From positions 124,001 through 188,000 of the forward strand of contig JANYDK010000121.1 in the NCBI GenBank assembly GCA_025363655.1: 64,000 nucleotides of DNA. Direction: 5' to 3'. The stretch comes from Deltaproteobacteria bacterium. GTDB taxonomy: Bacteria > Myxococcota_A > Polyangia > Polyangiales > JADJMO01. Positions within the stretch are counted from its first letter, which is position 1. Each line of letters begins with the position of its first letter. Shown here piece by piece: positions 1 through 8,617 of the stretch. The notes under the pieces are model-generated. The model saw only the letters and a program-made list of their open reading frames with translations. It was not told the DNA's origin and did no database searches. The position numbers and the translations under genes were made by a program.

Positions 1-26
1 GACGAGTACTAGAGCGACACCCGCGC

Positions 27-323
27 TTACGCGTCGCCCTTCGCGCCTTGCGCGTACCGCTGCGTGATCTCCTCGAGCGCCGTCGAGAGATCTTCGATCG
101 CCTGTTCCTTCTCGCCCTGCAGATACGCGCGCAAGCCATCGACCGCGAGCATCGCGATCGACGCATTCACGCGTCGCTCGGCGAGCACCTGCATCACGTC
201 GTGGTTCTTGAGCAGCTGGTCGAGCTCGTCGAAGATGCCGTCGACTTCACGCGTGACCATCGCGTCGGTGTCGCTGGGAGTTTTCTTGCCGGAGCTGGGA
301 GGATGCGACGGGTCGTGGCCCAT
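27..323 (-). CDS. Hypothetical small helical protein
   Basis: A 98-residue acidic protein with no signal peptide or membrane segment, so probably cytoplasmic. The N-terminus is a short polar stretch with PSHPPSSGKK; from about residue 22 it looks entirely helical. The C-terminal part (ALA-rich, ending in a helix-turn-helix spacing with LQGEKEQAIEDLSTALEEI near residues 70-88) resembles a single TPR-like hairpin, but I would not call a TPR protein from one unit. The start is the ATG at 323. It is divergent from the SH3 lipoprotein gene. Function unknown; codon usage matches the neighbours, which supports a real gene. Confidence 0.6.
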   Translation of the reverse strand: MGHDPSHPPSSGKKTPSDTDAMVTREVDGIFDELDQLLKNHDVMQVLAERRVNASIAMLAVDGLRAYLQGEKEQAIEDLSTALEEITQRYAQGAKGDA

Positions 324-493
324 GACGCGGTCAGGTAGAGCTGCGGCGACAGCGCGTCGAGTCAGAGACGAAGCCGTGGGCGGCAGTCACCGATGCGTGA
401 CACAGACGCTGCTCACATGACGGCGCGTGCGCGCGAATCGAGCTGAATTTCATGCTTGCGGTGCTGGCACGGGCCTCGCTGAGCAGGCGCAAG

Positions 494-1345
494 ATGCGCA
501 GCGCCCTTCTCTCGTTCGCCGCCTCCTGCGTCATGGCCCTCTCGGTCGGCCTCGGCCTCGGCTGCGCTTCGGCGACCGGCGGAGGGCAACAGAAGGTCGG
601 CGTCGACGAAGGCGAAGACGGGCTCGCGGCCGAGAGCATCACCGCGCCGGTCGCGGTGGGCGCGACCTTGAAGACGACGGCCACCGTCAACCTGCGCAGC
701 GGGCCGTCGACTTCGAAGACGATCGTCGACGTCGTCGACAAGGGCGCCACCGTCACCGCCCTCGACGCGGCGCCGAGCGCGGGCTTCTATCACGTGAAAT
801 TCGGCAGCGAATCGGGCTGGATGTACGGCGCCTACCTCACGGTCGTGAGCGGTGGCGGTGGCGGCGGCACGGTGACGACGTGGTCGTGCACCGGAAGCTA
901 CGGCACGAAGCAGCCTGCCGACGGCAACTACGATCTGACCGCGTTCGGTTGCTGGGTCGATGCGGGCGGCGTCGCGCACGGCGACAGCGGAGACAACTGC
1001 CTGCCGGGATGCTTCGCACAGGCGAAGTCGGCGGGGCTCTGTTCCAGCAGCGGCACCGGCAAGGCGTGCGAAGAGAAGGTCACTTGGTACGTCGCCGATG
1101 CGGGCCGCTTCGGATGCTTGCAGCGCGTGAAGATCACCAACCCCTCGAACGGGCGCGCGGTCGTCGCGGTGGTGCTCGACTACGGTCCGGCGTGCTGGGT
1201 CGAGGCGAAGGTTTCGAAGGCGGCGCTCGACGCCAGCGGGCGCGTGAATCGATATCTGTTCGGCGCCGACCAAGGAGTGACCGATCGCGCGAACGTGCAC
1301 GTGGAGCCCGTGTCGAGCGACACGGCGCTCGGCCCCGTGCACTGA
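494..1345 (+). CDS. SH3b-domain lipoprotein with C-terminal double-psi barrel-like domain
   Basis: A 283-residue exported protein. I chose the ATG at 494, which opens with MRSALLSF, a hydrophobic core and a lipobox-like GLGC; an ATG at 452 would only add an arginine-rich extension. Residues about 45-105 form a bacterial SH3 domain (TVNLRSGPSTSKTI, then GWMYGAYL), a type that usually binds cell-wall peptides. After a Gly-rich linker comes a Cys-containing domain ending VVAVVLDYGPACW, which resembles the double-psi beta-barrel fold of RlpA or expansin-like proteins. Likely a periplasmic or outer-membrane peptidoglycan-associated protein; enzymatic activity is uncertain. Its stop lies one base from the stop of convergent serA. 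Confidence 0.7.
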   Translation: MRSALLSFAASCVMALSVGLGLGCASATGGGQQKVGVDEGEDGLAAESITAPVAVGATLKTTATVNLRSGPSTSKTIVDVVDKGATVTALDAAPSAGFYHVKFGSESGWMYGAYLTVVSGGGGGGTVTTWSCTGSYGTKQPADGNYDLTAFGCWVDAGGVAHGDSGDNCLPGCFAQAKSAGLCSSSGTGKACEEKVTWYVADAGRFGCLQRVKITNPSNGRAVVAVVLDYGPACWVEAKVSKAALDASGRVNRYLFGADQGVTDRANVHVEPVSSDTALGPVH

Positions 1346-1346
1346 G

Positions 1347-2594
1347 CTAGTAGAGAATCCGCGTTCGGATGTTCGTCTCCAGCGCGGCGATGTCGGCACG
1401 CACGTCCTCGGCGACGTCGTGCGCGATGTCCATCATCAGGTAACCAATTTGGTTGTCGGTCGAGAGGATTTGGCTCTCGATGTTGGCGTTGCGTTCGCTG
1501 ACGATGCGGTTGATGTCGCGGAGCACGCCGGGCACGTTTTTATGGACGTTCAAGATGCGGTGGGTGCGCGGCTTCGGCGCCGGCACCTCGACCTGCGGGA
1601 AGTTCACCGCGCCGGTGGTGGCGCCGGTGTTGACGTAGCGAATGAGGCTGACGGCGACCTCCTTGCCGATGGCTTCCTGGGCCTCGAGGGTCGAGCCACC
1701 GATGTGCGGCGTCAGGAGGACGTTGGGGACGCCGCGCAGCTCGCTGGCGAAGCCGGGGCCGTTCTCCTCGGGCTCCTCGGGGAAGACGTCGATGGCGGCG
1801 CCGGCGAGGTGCTTCTTCTTCAGCGCCTCGGCGAGCGCGGGGATTTGCACGACGGTGCCGCGGCTGGCGTTGAGGAGATGCGCGCCCTTCTTCATGCGCG
1901 ACAGCTCTTCGGGGCCGATCATGCCCTTGGTGGCGGCCGTCTCGGGGACGTGCAGCGAGACGAAGTCGGACTGCTCGAGGAGCTCGCCGAGCGCGGGGAC
2001 GGGGCGGTTGTTGCCCATCGGGAGCCGCGTCGCGATGTCGTAGAAGACGACCCGCATGCCGAGTGATTCGGCGACGACGCCGAGCTGACGACCGATGTGG
2101 CCGTAGCCGATGAGGCCGAGCGTCTTGCCGCGCACCTCGTGGCATCCGGCGGCGGTCTTCTTCCACACCCCCTCGTGCACCTCGCGTGAGCGATCGCCGA
2201 TTTGCCGTGAAAGCACGACGATTTCCGCGAGGATCATCTCGGCGACGGAGCGCGTGTTGGAGAACGGCGCGTTGAACACCGGCACGCCGCGGCGGTTGGC
2301 GTCGTCGAGCTCGACCTGGTTGGTGCCGATGCAGAAGCATCCGAGCGAGAGGAGCCGCTTCGCCTTCGCGAGCACCGGCGCGCGCACCTGCGTCTTCGAG
2401 CGGATGCCGAGGACGTGGACGTTCTCGATCTTCGCGGCGAGCTCGTCGTCCTTCAACGCATGCCCCAGCGCTTCGACCTGAAATCCTTCGGCGTCGAAGA
2501 GCTCGTGCGCGCTCGCGTGCACGTTCTCGAGCAGGAGGACCTTGATCTGGGTCTTCGGAAAGGACGTCGGCGGCGGAAAGGGCGTGTTGGGCAT
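1347..2594 (-). CDS. serA: D-3-phosphoglycerate dehydrogenase with ACT domain
   Basis: A 415-residue cytoplasmic enzyme for the first committed step of serine biosynthesis (3-phosphoglycerate to 3-phosphohydroxypyruvate, NAD-dependent). The length and layout match the short E. coli type: a substrate domain with LGCFCIGTNQVELDDA near residues 85-100, a Rossmann NAD site GLIGYGHIGRQLG near 160, the catalytic-region NASRGTVV and LLTPHIGGST, then one C-terminal ACT domain (about 340-415, LNVHKNVPGVL) for serine feedback. The final ILY matches the family C-terminus. Nothing is broken. The gene stands alone, divergent from the acyltransferase gene, with a candidate promoter at 2609-2636. Confidence 0.97.
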   Translation of the reverse strand: MPNTPFPPPTSFPKTQIKVLLLENVHASAHELFDAEGFQVEALGHALKDDELAAKIENVHVLGIRSKTQVRAPVLAKAKRLLSLGCFCIGTNQVELDDANRRGVPVFNAPFSNTRSVAEMILAEIVVLSRQIGDRSREVHEGVWKKTAAGCHEVRGKTLGLIGYGHIGRQLGVVAESLGMRVVFYDIATRLPMGNNRPVPALGELLEQSDFVSLHVPETAATKGMIGPEELSRMKKGAHLLNASRGTVVQIPALAEALKKKHLAGAAIDVFPEEPEENGPGFASELRGVPNVLLTPHIGGSTLEAQEAIGKEVAVSLIRYVNTGATTGAVNFPQVEVPAPKPRTHRILNVHKNVPGVLRDINRIVSERNANIESQILSTDNQIGYLMMDIAHDVAEDVRADIAALETNIRTRILY

Positions 2595-2608
2595 GGTGAC
2601 GCACGGTG

Positions 2609-2636
2609 TCGTAAGAGCGCGTCGAGCCGATGTAAA
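2609..2636 (-). promoter_or_regulatory. Candidate sigma70-type promoter of serA
   Basis: On the minus strand TTTACA is followed after 16 bp by TTACGA. The -10 element ends 14 nt before the serA ATG, so the leader would be only about 7-8 nt and there is no good Shine-Dalgarno. Seen by eye only. Confidence 0.35.
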
Positions 2637-2671
2637 CCTAGCGGGGGCGCCGCAGTGAACGTGGCGAGTGC

Positions 2672-3661
2672 TTGACGACGGAGGCGATCGTCTCGAAGGT
2701 CGCGGCGATGAGCGGTGGGCGGGTCGCGAACTACGACGTACTGCGCCTCTTGCTGGCCCTCGAGGTGCTTGCGATTCACTGCATCAGCGTCCCGGTGCTC
2801 CACCAGTTTCCGCTGCCTTTGCCGCCGGTGCCGGCGTTCGTGGCGCTGTCGGGGTTTCTCATTCCCGACAGCTGGTCGAGCTCGAACGGATGGCGGCACT
2901 TCGCGCGGAAGCGAATGTTGCGGGTGTTGCCGGCGTTCGTCGTTTCGCTCGTGCTCGTGCAAGTGCTCGCCGGCTCCGGGCCGCTGGTGGCGACGCTCGT
3001 GAGCTACCTCACGCTCGGCATCGTGCAGCGGCTGGGCGTGAACGCGACGCACAACGGCGCGCTCTGGTCGCTCGCGCTCGAAGAGCTGCTCTACACGTCA
3101 CACGTGCTCGTCCGGCTCGCGCGTCTTTGGCGTCCGCGGACGGCGATGGCGTTGTACGGCGCGACGATGATCGCGTGGCTCTGCGTTCGTCATCACGGCG
3201 ACGCGCGCATTTTCGAATCGGGGAGCACGTACTTCGCCGCCAACATCGCCTGGTTCTACAAGGAGCGCCTGATGCGTCTGCCGACGGCGCTGCTGCTGGT
3301 GATTTTCGCCGGCCTCGTCGCCATCTCGATGAGCGCGGACATGTCGCATCTGCGCTATCTGGCGACGCTCGGCCCGCTCTGCGTGACGGCGGTCGTCCTC
3401 GCCGCCAAGCTGCCCCAGCTGCGCTTTCCGATGCCTGATTTGAGCTACGGAATCTACGTCTTCCACGTGCCGATTCTCGTCTACCTCGTCTACTACCGAC
3501 ACGTGACGTCGATGGCGCCGAAGTCGGCGGCGACGTTCGTGCTCACCGTCGCGCTGGCGACCGTCTCTTGGTACGCGCTCGAAAAACGCGCACTTCGTTA
3601 CAAGAATCCGCGCGTCGCGCCGGTCACGCCAGCCTCGCCCGATACGTCCGCGGAAGGATGA
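2672..3661 (+). CDS. Acyltransferase-3 family membrane protein (OafA/YrhL-like)
   Basis: An integral membrane protein of about 317-329 residues with roughly nine hydrophobic segments. The N-terminal NYDVLRLLLALEVLAIHC is the typical first helix of the acyltransferase-3 family, which moves O-acetyl or other acyl groups onto surface sugars. A following arginine-rich loop (RKRMLRVLPAF) and the C-terminal LSYGIYVFHVPILVYL also fit. The frame opens with TTG at 2672; the ATG at 2708 (MSGGRVANYDV) is an equally credible start and keeps the whole conserved first helix. No glycan cluster is adjacent, so the acceptor is unknown. Confidence 0.85.
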   Translation: MTTEAIVSKVAAMSGGRVANYDVLRLLLALEVLAIHCISVPVLHQFPLPLPPVPAFVALSGFLIPDSWSSSNGWRHFARKRMLRVLPAFVVSLVLVQVLAGSGPLVATLVSYLTLGIVQRLGVNATHNGALWSLALEELLYTSHVLVRLARLWRPRTAMALYGATMIAWLCVRHHGDARIFESGSTYFAANIAWFYKERLMRLPTALLLVIFAGLVAISMSADMSHLRYLATLGPLCVTAVVLAAKLPQLRFPMPDLSYGIYVFHVPILVYLVYYRHVTSMAPKSAATFVLTVALATVSWYALEKRALRYKNPRVAPVTPASPDTSAEG

Positions 3662-3664
3662 GCG

Positions 3665-4309
3665 TCACTGCTTCTTGCAGGTGACCGCTTCGTACTTGTC
3701 GCTGCCGACGGTGAGAACGGCGCTGTTGAGCTTCCAAGTGCCGTCGCGCTTGCTGAGCGACATCTGCACGTTGCCGCTCGCGTTCGATCCTTGAATGGGC
3801 ATCGACCAGAACCCCGAGCCGCTGTCGCCGCCGCTCTTGCTCTTGCCGGTGGTGCAGCCGACGAACGGGACGTCGATGTCGCTTCCGAGCGCCTTCTTCG
3901 TCTTCGGGCAATCTTCGAGCGCTTTGATGACGGCGGCCGTCTCTTCGTTGAGCAGCGTGTATTTGCAGGCCTTCGGTGACATCGCGAACATGACGATGAT
4001 GAGCGGAAGGAGGATCCCGAAGAGCGCGCCGACGAACGGCTTCTTCGAAGTCCCCGGCATCGCCATCGGCGTCGGCGGACGCACGGCGGGGACGTTGGCG
4101 TACGGATTGGCCGCCGGCGGTGGCGCGCCTGCGGCGTACGGATTGGGCCCGTGCGGCATCGGCGGTTGCGGCATCGGAGGCGGAGCGCCGGCGTACTGTT
4201 GGGGCGGCACCGCACCTTGACAGTGCATGCACAGCCACCCCGTCGTCGCGCTCTGGGACGATGGTGCGGGCGCGCCGCAGAACGGGCAGGTGACGCCGAT
4301 CGGGTTCAT
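3665..4309 (-). CDS. Zinc-ribbon, Pro-rich, single-TM protein with Coa1-like C-terminal domain
   Basis: A 214-residue protein in three parts. Residues 1-32 form a zinc ribbon (CPFCGAP ... CMHCQG, four Cys). Residues 33-90 are a Pro/Ala/Asn-rich linker with repeated PNPYA motifs. One membrane helix (about 92-108) is followed by a periplasmic domain of about 105 residues. That domain has an ALG-x-DI-x-VPFVGC segment, then beta strands ending in DGTWKLNSAVLTVG, which fits the Coa1/Tim21-like fold found in many bacterial zinc-ribbon membrane proteins. Such proteins have been proposed to act in respiratory complex assembly, but no cytochrome oxidase genes are nearby. It lies just downstream of the kinase-macro gene on the same strand. 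Confidence 0.6.
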   Translation of the reverse strand: MNPIGVTCPFCGAPAPSSQSATTGWLCMHCQGAVPPQQYAGAPPPMPQPPMPHGPNPYAAGAPPPAANPYANVPAVRPPTPMAMPGTSKKPFVGALFGILLPLIIVMFAMSPKACKYTLLNEETAAVIKALEDCPKTKKALGSDIDVPFVGCTTGKSKSGGDSGSGFWSMPIQGSNASGNVQMSLSKRDGTWKLNSAVLTVGSDKYEAVTCKKQ

Positions 4310-4370
4310 CGGTGCTTAGTTCAGGCTGCTTCGCCGCGGTTTGCAACCGTTCGACGTGGCGCACGGGCGA

Positions 4371-5891
4371 TCACTCCATCGTGCCGGGTGCGCGTACCTG
4401 GGTGCCGGCGTCGACGCGCACCTCGCCGTCGGCCTGGAGGCCGAAGTCCCAGGCGGGTGCCGGTCCTTCTCCGTCGTGGAGCGCCTGGGTCGCGACCTCG
4501 CGGAAGACGTCGCGCACCGACTCGTGGTGAAGCACGAAGGTGACGCGCGAGAGACGGCTGCCTCCGAGCTGGAGGTGATGACGGAGCGCCGTGGCCATCG
4601 CGCTGGCGCACGTCTCGTAGCTGACGCGCGCAGCTCCGGTGCCGAGCGCGGGGAAGGCGACGGTGCGCGCGCCGAGATTTTCGGCGAGGAGAAACGCGCG
4701 GTGCGTCGCGCGACCGACACACGAGACCTCGTTCCAAGCGCTCACCGCGTGGAGCACGTGGCTCGCCGCGAGGTTGCCGGCGGAGGTCGCGATGCACGAG
4801 CCGAGGGGCCGCTCGCCGCCGCGCATCGCCTCTTCTTCGATGACGTCGCCGCCGCGCTTGCGAAGTGCGTCCGAGGTGCCGCTGCGCATCCGCAAATGGT
4901 CGTTGGCGGAGTTGACGAGGGCGTCGGCCTTCTGCTCGCTGAGGTCGCCGACTTCGAAGACGATTTCGCAGTCGCCGAGGCGCAAGCGGTTGCGACCCGT
5001 CGCGGTGCAGCTCACGCGATCGAACGGCGGGCGGAGATCGGCGGCGAGCCCGCCGAAGTGACGAGCCAGCTCCGAGAGATCGCGCGCGCGCTTGCCGCGA
5101 TCGTTGTCGATCATCGAATCGACGACGTGCTGGAAATAAGCCTCTTGCGGCGTCTGTGGCGCGGGAAATCTGGCACGGCATCGCGCGTCGAGGACGCTCG
5201 AGAGATCGGCGAAGGGGGCGTGTCCGTAGCGAAGATCGAACGCGGTCGCGCCGGCTCCGTAGACGTCGCAGAGGCGATCGAGGCCATCGCCGCGGAGCTG
5301 TTCGGGCGCCATGAACTTGAAGGTGCCGCTGATCTCGTTCGGTGAGCTGGCTTCGAGCTGTTCGATGGCGATGCCGAAGTCGCCGAGGCGGATGCCGGTC
5401 GCCGGCGAGCCGAAGACGTTCGACGGTTTGACATCGCGATGGAGGATGCCGGTGAGGTGCGCGGCGTGGAGCGCGAGGCAGAGCTCACGCATCGCGCTGC
5501 AGACGAACCAGAGCGGGAGACCGACGCCGAGCGCCTTTCGCCTCTCGCGGTCGAGCTCGGCGAGGTCGATGCCGTCGACGTACTCTTGGACGACGTAGCC
5601 CATGCCTTCGTGCGTCCCGGCGTCGAGCGCGCGAACGACGCGAGGGCTGGGGATGCGCGCCATCAGCCGCGCTTCGTGGAGCATCCGCGAGAAGCCTTCG
5701 GAGTCGTTGGCGTCGGGGACCGCGGCGCGCAGCGTCTTCAAGATCACCGGCACGAGGAGGATGGAGTGCTTGGCGAGCCATATCTCGCTCATCCCGCCCT
5801 CCGATAGACGACCCCAAACTTCGTAATCGCGGATGCGTCCGCCTGAGGTCAGCACCGCTGCAGAATATCTCAGCTTCTCCAAATCCCTCAT
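4371..5891 (-). CDS. Eukaryote-like Ser/Thr protein kinase fused to a macro domain
   Basis: A 506-residue cytoplasmic fusion. Residues about 22-285 are a Hanks-type kinase with all key residues: glycine loop GRLSEGGMS (27-35), ATP-binding Lys52 in VILKTL, catalytic HRD at 151-153, DFG at 171-173 and MAPE around 194-197. Residues about 310-472 are a macro domain, the fold that binds ADP-ribose and related nucleotides: ADALVNSAND near 323, GTSDALRKRGGDVIEEEA, TSAGNL, and GTGAARVSYETC near 417. There is no transmembrane helix. I prefer the ATG at 5891 because AAGGTGG lies just upstream; a GTG at 5936 adds 15 residues and has no ribosome site. Substrates are unknown. Confidence 0.9.
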   Translation of the reverse strand: MRDLEKLRYSAAVLTSGGRIRDYEVWGRLSEGGMSEIWLAKHSILLVPVILKTLRAAVPDANDSEGFSRMLHEARLMARIPSPRVVRALDAGTHEGMGYVVQEYVDGIDLAELDRERRKALGVGLPLWFVCSAMRELCLALHAAHLTGILHRDVKPSNVFGSPATGIRLGDFGIAIEQLEASSPNEISGTFKFMAPEQLRGDGLDRLCDVYGAGATAFDLRYGHAPFADLSSVLDARCRARFPAPQTPQEAYFQHVVDSMIDNDRGKRARDLSELARHFGGLAADLRPPFDRVSCTATGRNRLRLGDCEIVFEVGDLSEQKADALVNSANDHLRMRSGTSDALRKRGGDVIEEEAMRGGERPLGSCIATSAGNLAASHVLHAVSAWNEVSCVGRATHRAFLLAENLGARTVAFPALGTGAARVSYETCASAMATALRHHLQLGGSRLSRVTFVLHHESVRDVFREVATQALHDGEGPAPAWDFGLQADGEVRVDAGTQVRAPGTME

Positions 5892-5989
5892 TCCACCTTG
5901 TTTTCTCGGAAGTGTCGCGCCGATGTGACGTTTCACGCGGTGGACGATGGTTGTGGTGACGCGCTAACTTTCCTCTCGAGGTGCACACG

Positions 5990-8146
5990 ATGCTGAAGAG
6001 GTTCTCGCTTGGCCACGCTTCGTCTTGGCTCTTGCTCGCGAGTGTGGTCGCCATGGGCGCGGGCTTCGCCGCGTGCACGGGCGCGAGTGGCGACTCGAGC
6101 GATCCTGGTCTCGTCACCGACAGCGGCGGCGTCGATCCCGACGGCGGCACCACCGATGGCGGCTTCGTGCTCGACGGCAGTGGGCCGGCCGACATCGCCA
6201 GCCTCGCGCTCGATCCGACCCCAGCGACGATCACCTCGATCGACGGCGCGCCGATCGCGCAGGCGTACAAGCTCGTCGGCAAGAAGACCGACGGCACGAC
6301 GACGGATCTCTCCGGCGCGAGCGGCATCGCCTGGTCGGCGACCAACCCGCAGATCGGAAGCGTCGCCGGCGGCACCTTCACCGCCAATGGCAATCAAGGC
6401 GGCAGCGTCACGGTGAAGGCTGGCTACGCCGGCAAGACCGCGACCGCCGAGCTGACGGTGAAGCTGAAGATCTCGTCGGACACCGTCGGCGTCGATGGCC
6501 CGACCAAGGACAAGCTGCGCACCGCCACCGCCGCCGACGCCGCGGTGAAATGGGCCTATCCGTACGACGACACCGTCTTCCCGCGCGGCCTCGCGGCGCC
6601 GCAGCTGATGTGGAACGGGAGCACGGCCGGTGACGTCTTCCGCATCTCGCTCTCGAGCGACACGTTCGATTGGGAGTCGTTCGTCGACGTCGCACCGCCC
6701 TCGCGCTTCACCATCCCCTCGGCGATCTGGACCAAGTTCACCGAGTCGACGGCCGGCGCGGCGACGCTCACGGTCTCACGCAGCGTCGCCGGCAAGGTCA
6801 CCGTCGTCACCAAACTCGGTTGGCGCATCGCGCCGGCGTCGATGCGCGGCACCATCTACTACTGGAGCAATCGTCAAGGACGTGTCCTCCGCATCAAGCC
6901 GGGAGCGACGAGCCCAGACGACTTCAGCGCCAGCACGCTCCCCGCGACGGCGAAGGACAGCGCGGGCACGACGTACTCGTGCACCATGACGTGTCACGCC
7001 GTCTCCGCCGACGGGAGCACCATCGTCAGCGGCGGCGACGTCTTCGGAGGAAGCTACGATCTCCTCAAAAATACGGTGAAACACGACATCGGCGGCAACC
7101 CGGGCACCACGCGGCGTCTCTGGAACACGCCGGCGCTGACGCCCGATGGCAAGCACGTCGTCTTCAACCAAGACACGTTCGGCGGCGGTGCGCAGAGCAC
7201 CGGACTCTTCGCCACCGCCGACGGCGCGCATGTCGACGGCTCGGGTCTCGATGGCCTCAACATGCTTCATCCGTCGTTCACGCCCGACGGCTCGAACTTG
7301 GTGTGGAGCGACACCAGCGGCGGTGCCGGCTCGTGGAAGCTGATGGGCATTCCCTTCGACGTGAAGACGTTGAAGGCGACGGCTGCGGCGAAGACCATCG
7401 TCGCCGCGTCGGGTGTGCCGGCGTTGCCGGTCCTCGCGTATCCGAGCGGTTCGCCGGACGGGAAGTGGGTCATCTATCAACGCAACGATGGCGGCACGGC
7501 GCACGACACCTACGACACGCGCGGCCACTGTGGCGCCAGCGGGTGCGTCTACGACAATCGCTCCGATCTCTACTTCGCCTCCACCGCCGGCGGCAGCGAG
7601 GTCCCGCTGACGAAGGCCAACGGCACCGGCTATCCCTTCGCGCTCGGCGATCGCGACAAGCAACTCAACTTCGAGCCGACGTTCGCGCCGATCGCATCCG
7701 GAGGCTATTTCTGGGTCGTTTTCACCACGCGTCGCACGTACGGCAACCTGCAGACGGCCGACTTGCCGGAGGTGAAGCAGCTCTGGGTCGTCGCCATCGA
7801 GCAGAGCCCGACGCCGGGCAAGGACCCGAGTCACGCCGCCTTCTGGTTGCCTGGACAAGAGCTCCAGTACACGAACCCCGACGGCAGCAAGACCAACTCA
7901 CTCAACATGCGCGGCTACTGGGCGCTCGATCCGTGCCACGGCGACGGCGTCACCTGCGCGACCGGCTCCGAGTGCTGTGGAGGGTATTGCGAGAAGGCCG
8001 AAGGGGCCTCGGCGGGGACCTGCAAGAGCGTTCCGCCGCCGTGCTCGTCCGAAGGCGATCATTGCGACAAGAACGAAGACTGCTGCGGTAAGGCCACCGG
8101 AGCGACCTGCATCAACCACATCTGCTCGCAGCCGCCGCCCCGGTGA
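5990..8146 (+). CDS. Secreted PD40/TolB-like beta-propeller protein with Cys-rich tail
   Basis: A 718-residue exported protein. The start is the ATG at 5990, preceded by GAGG eight bases upstream; a GTG at 5981 overlaps that site. The signal peptide ends near AGFAACTG, probably a lipoprotein site, followed by an Asp/Gly/Ser-rich linker. Next comes a bacterial Ig-like region (about 70-160) and a propeller with several PD40-type blades: SADGSTIV, TPDGKHVVF, TPDGSNLVW and SPDGKWVIY. The last 70 residues hold two clusters of paired cysteines (SECCGGYC and EDCCGKATG), a knottin-like tail common in myxobacterial surface proteins. Likely a surface binding or scaffold protein; ligand unknown. Confidence 0.8.
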   Translation: MLKRFSLGHASSWLLLASVVAMGAGFAACTGASGDSSDPGLVTDSGGVDPDGGTTDGGFVLDGSGPADIASLALDPTPATITSIDGAPIAQAYKLVGKKTDGTTTDLSGASGIAWSATNPQIGSVAGGTFTANGNQGGSVTVKAGYAGKTATAELTVKLKISSDTVGVDGPTKDKLRTATAADAAVKWAYPYDDTVFPRGLAAPQLMWNGSTAGDVFRISLSSDTFDWESFVDVAPPSRFTIPSAIWTKFTESTAGAATLTVSRSVAGKVTVVTKLGWRIAPASMRGTIYYWSNRQGRVLRIKPGATSPDDFSASTLPATAKDSAGTTYSCTMTCHAVSADGSTIVSGGDVFGGSYDLLKNTVKHDIGGNPGTTRRLWNTPALTPDGKHVVFNQDTFGGGAQSTGLFATADGAHVDGSGLDGLNMLHPSFTPDGSNLVWSDTSGGAGSWKLMGIPFDVKTLKATAAAKTIVAASGVPALPVLAYPSGSPDGKWVIYQRNDGGTAHDTYDTRGHCGASGCVYDNRSDLYFASTAGGSEVPLTKANGTGYPFALGDRDKQLNFEPTFAPIASGGYFWVVFTTRRTYGNLQTADLPEVKQLWVVAIEQSPTPGKDPSHAAFWLPGQELQYTNPDGSKTNSLNMRGYWALDPCHGDGVTCATGSECCGGYCEKAEGASAGTCKSVPPPCSSEGDHCDKNEDCCGKATGATCINHICSQPPPR

Positions 8147-8165
8147 AGTGCTAGAGACGCGGGTG

Positions 8166-8615
8166 ATGCGTTTCGGTCTTGTTTTCGTGCTCATCGGCGC
8201 CTCATCGGCGTCGGCGGGTTGCTCGTCTTCGTCGTCGCCGGCTGGGGCCGCGACCGACGGCGCCGTCGATTCGTTCGTCGACAGTGCGCGCGAGTCCTCG
8301 GTCGATGGCGCCTCCGACGTCGCCACCGAGGCCGCCGCCAAGACCTGCACCTTCAACCGCGATTGCCCCGTGGCGCAGCGCTGCGCCTGCACCGACGCAG
8401 ACGGTTGTGCGTGCGAGGTCGGCCCACGCGGCACCGGGAAATCGGGCATCGACACGTGCACGACGGGCAACGACTGCGAGAGCTCGCTCTGCGTCGAGGG
8501 TCCCGGATCGGTCTACACCTGCTCCGGCGAGTGCACGGGCGCGGGCGACTGCAAAGGCAGCTTGCCGAAGTGCGTCGACGTCGCCGGACTGGGGAAGATT
8601 TGCGCGCGCGCGTGA
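8166..8615 (+). CDS. Cysteine-rich lipoprotein
   Basis: A 149-residue protein starting at the ATG at 8166. The first 19 residues are a signal peptide with a lipobox-like SAGC, followed by poly-Ser and an Asp/Ser/Ala-rich linker to about residue 58. The rest is a Cys-rich domain with about twelve cysteines in CTFNRDCPVAQRCAC-type spacing, the same style as the tail of the upstream propeller protein. It lies 19 bp downstream of that gene and 2 bp upstream of the CHAT gene, so the three probably share transcription. TAGAGA eight bases before the ATG may be an internal -10 element. Function unknown. Confidence 0.7.
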   Translation: MRFGLVFVLIGASSASAGCSSSSSPAGAATDGAVDSFVDSARESSVDGASDVATEAAAKTCTFNRDCPVAQRCACTDADGCACEVGPRGTGKSGIDTCTTGNDCESSLCVEGPGSVYTCSGECTGAGDCKGSLPKCVDVAGLGKICARA

Positions 8616-8617
8616 CG

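Noticed and set aside
5892-5936. GTG start at 5936 for the kinase-macro gene
   Set aside because: No ribosome site, and the 15 extra residues are basic and unlike a kinase N-terminus; ATG 5891 has AAGGTGG.
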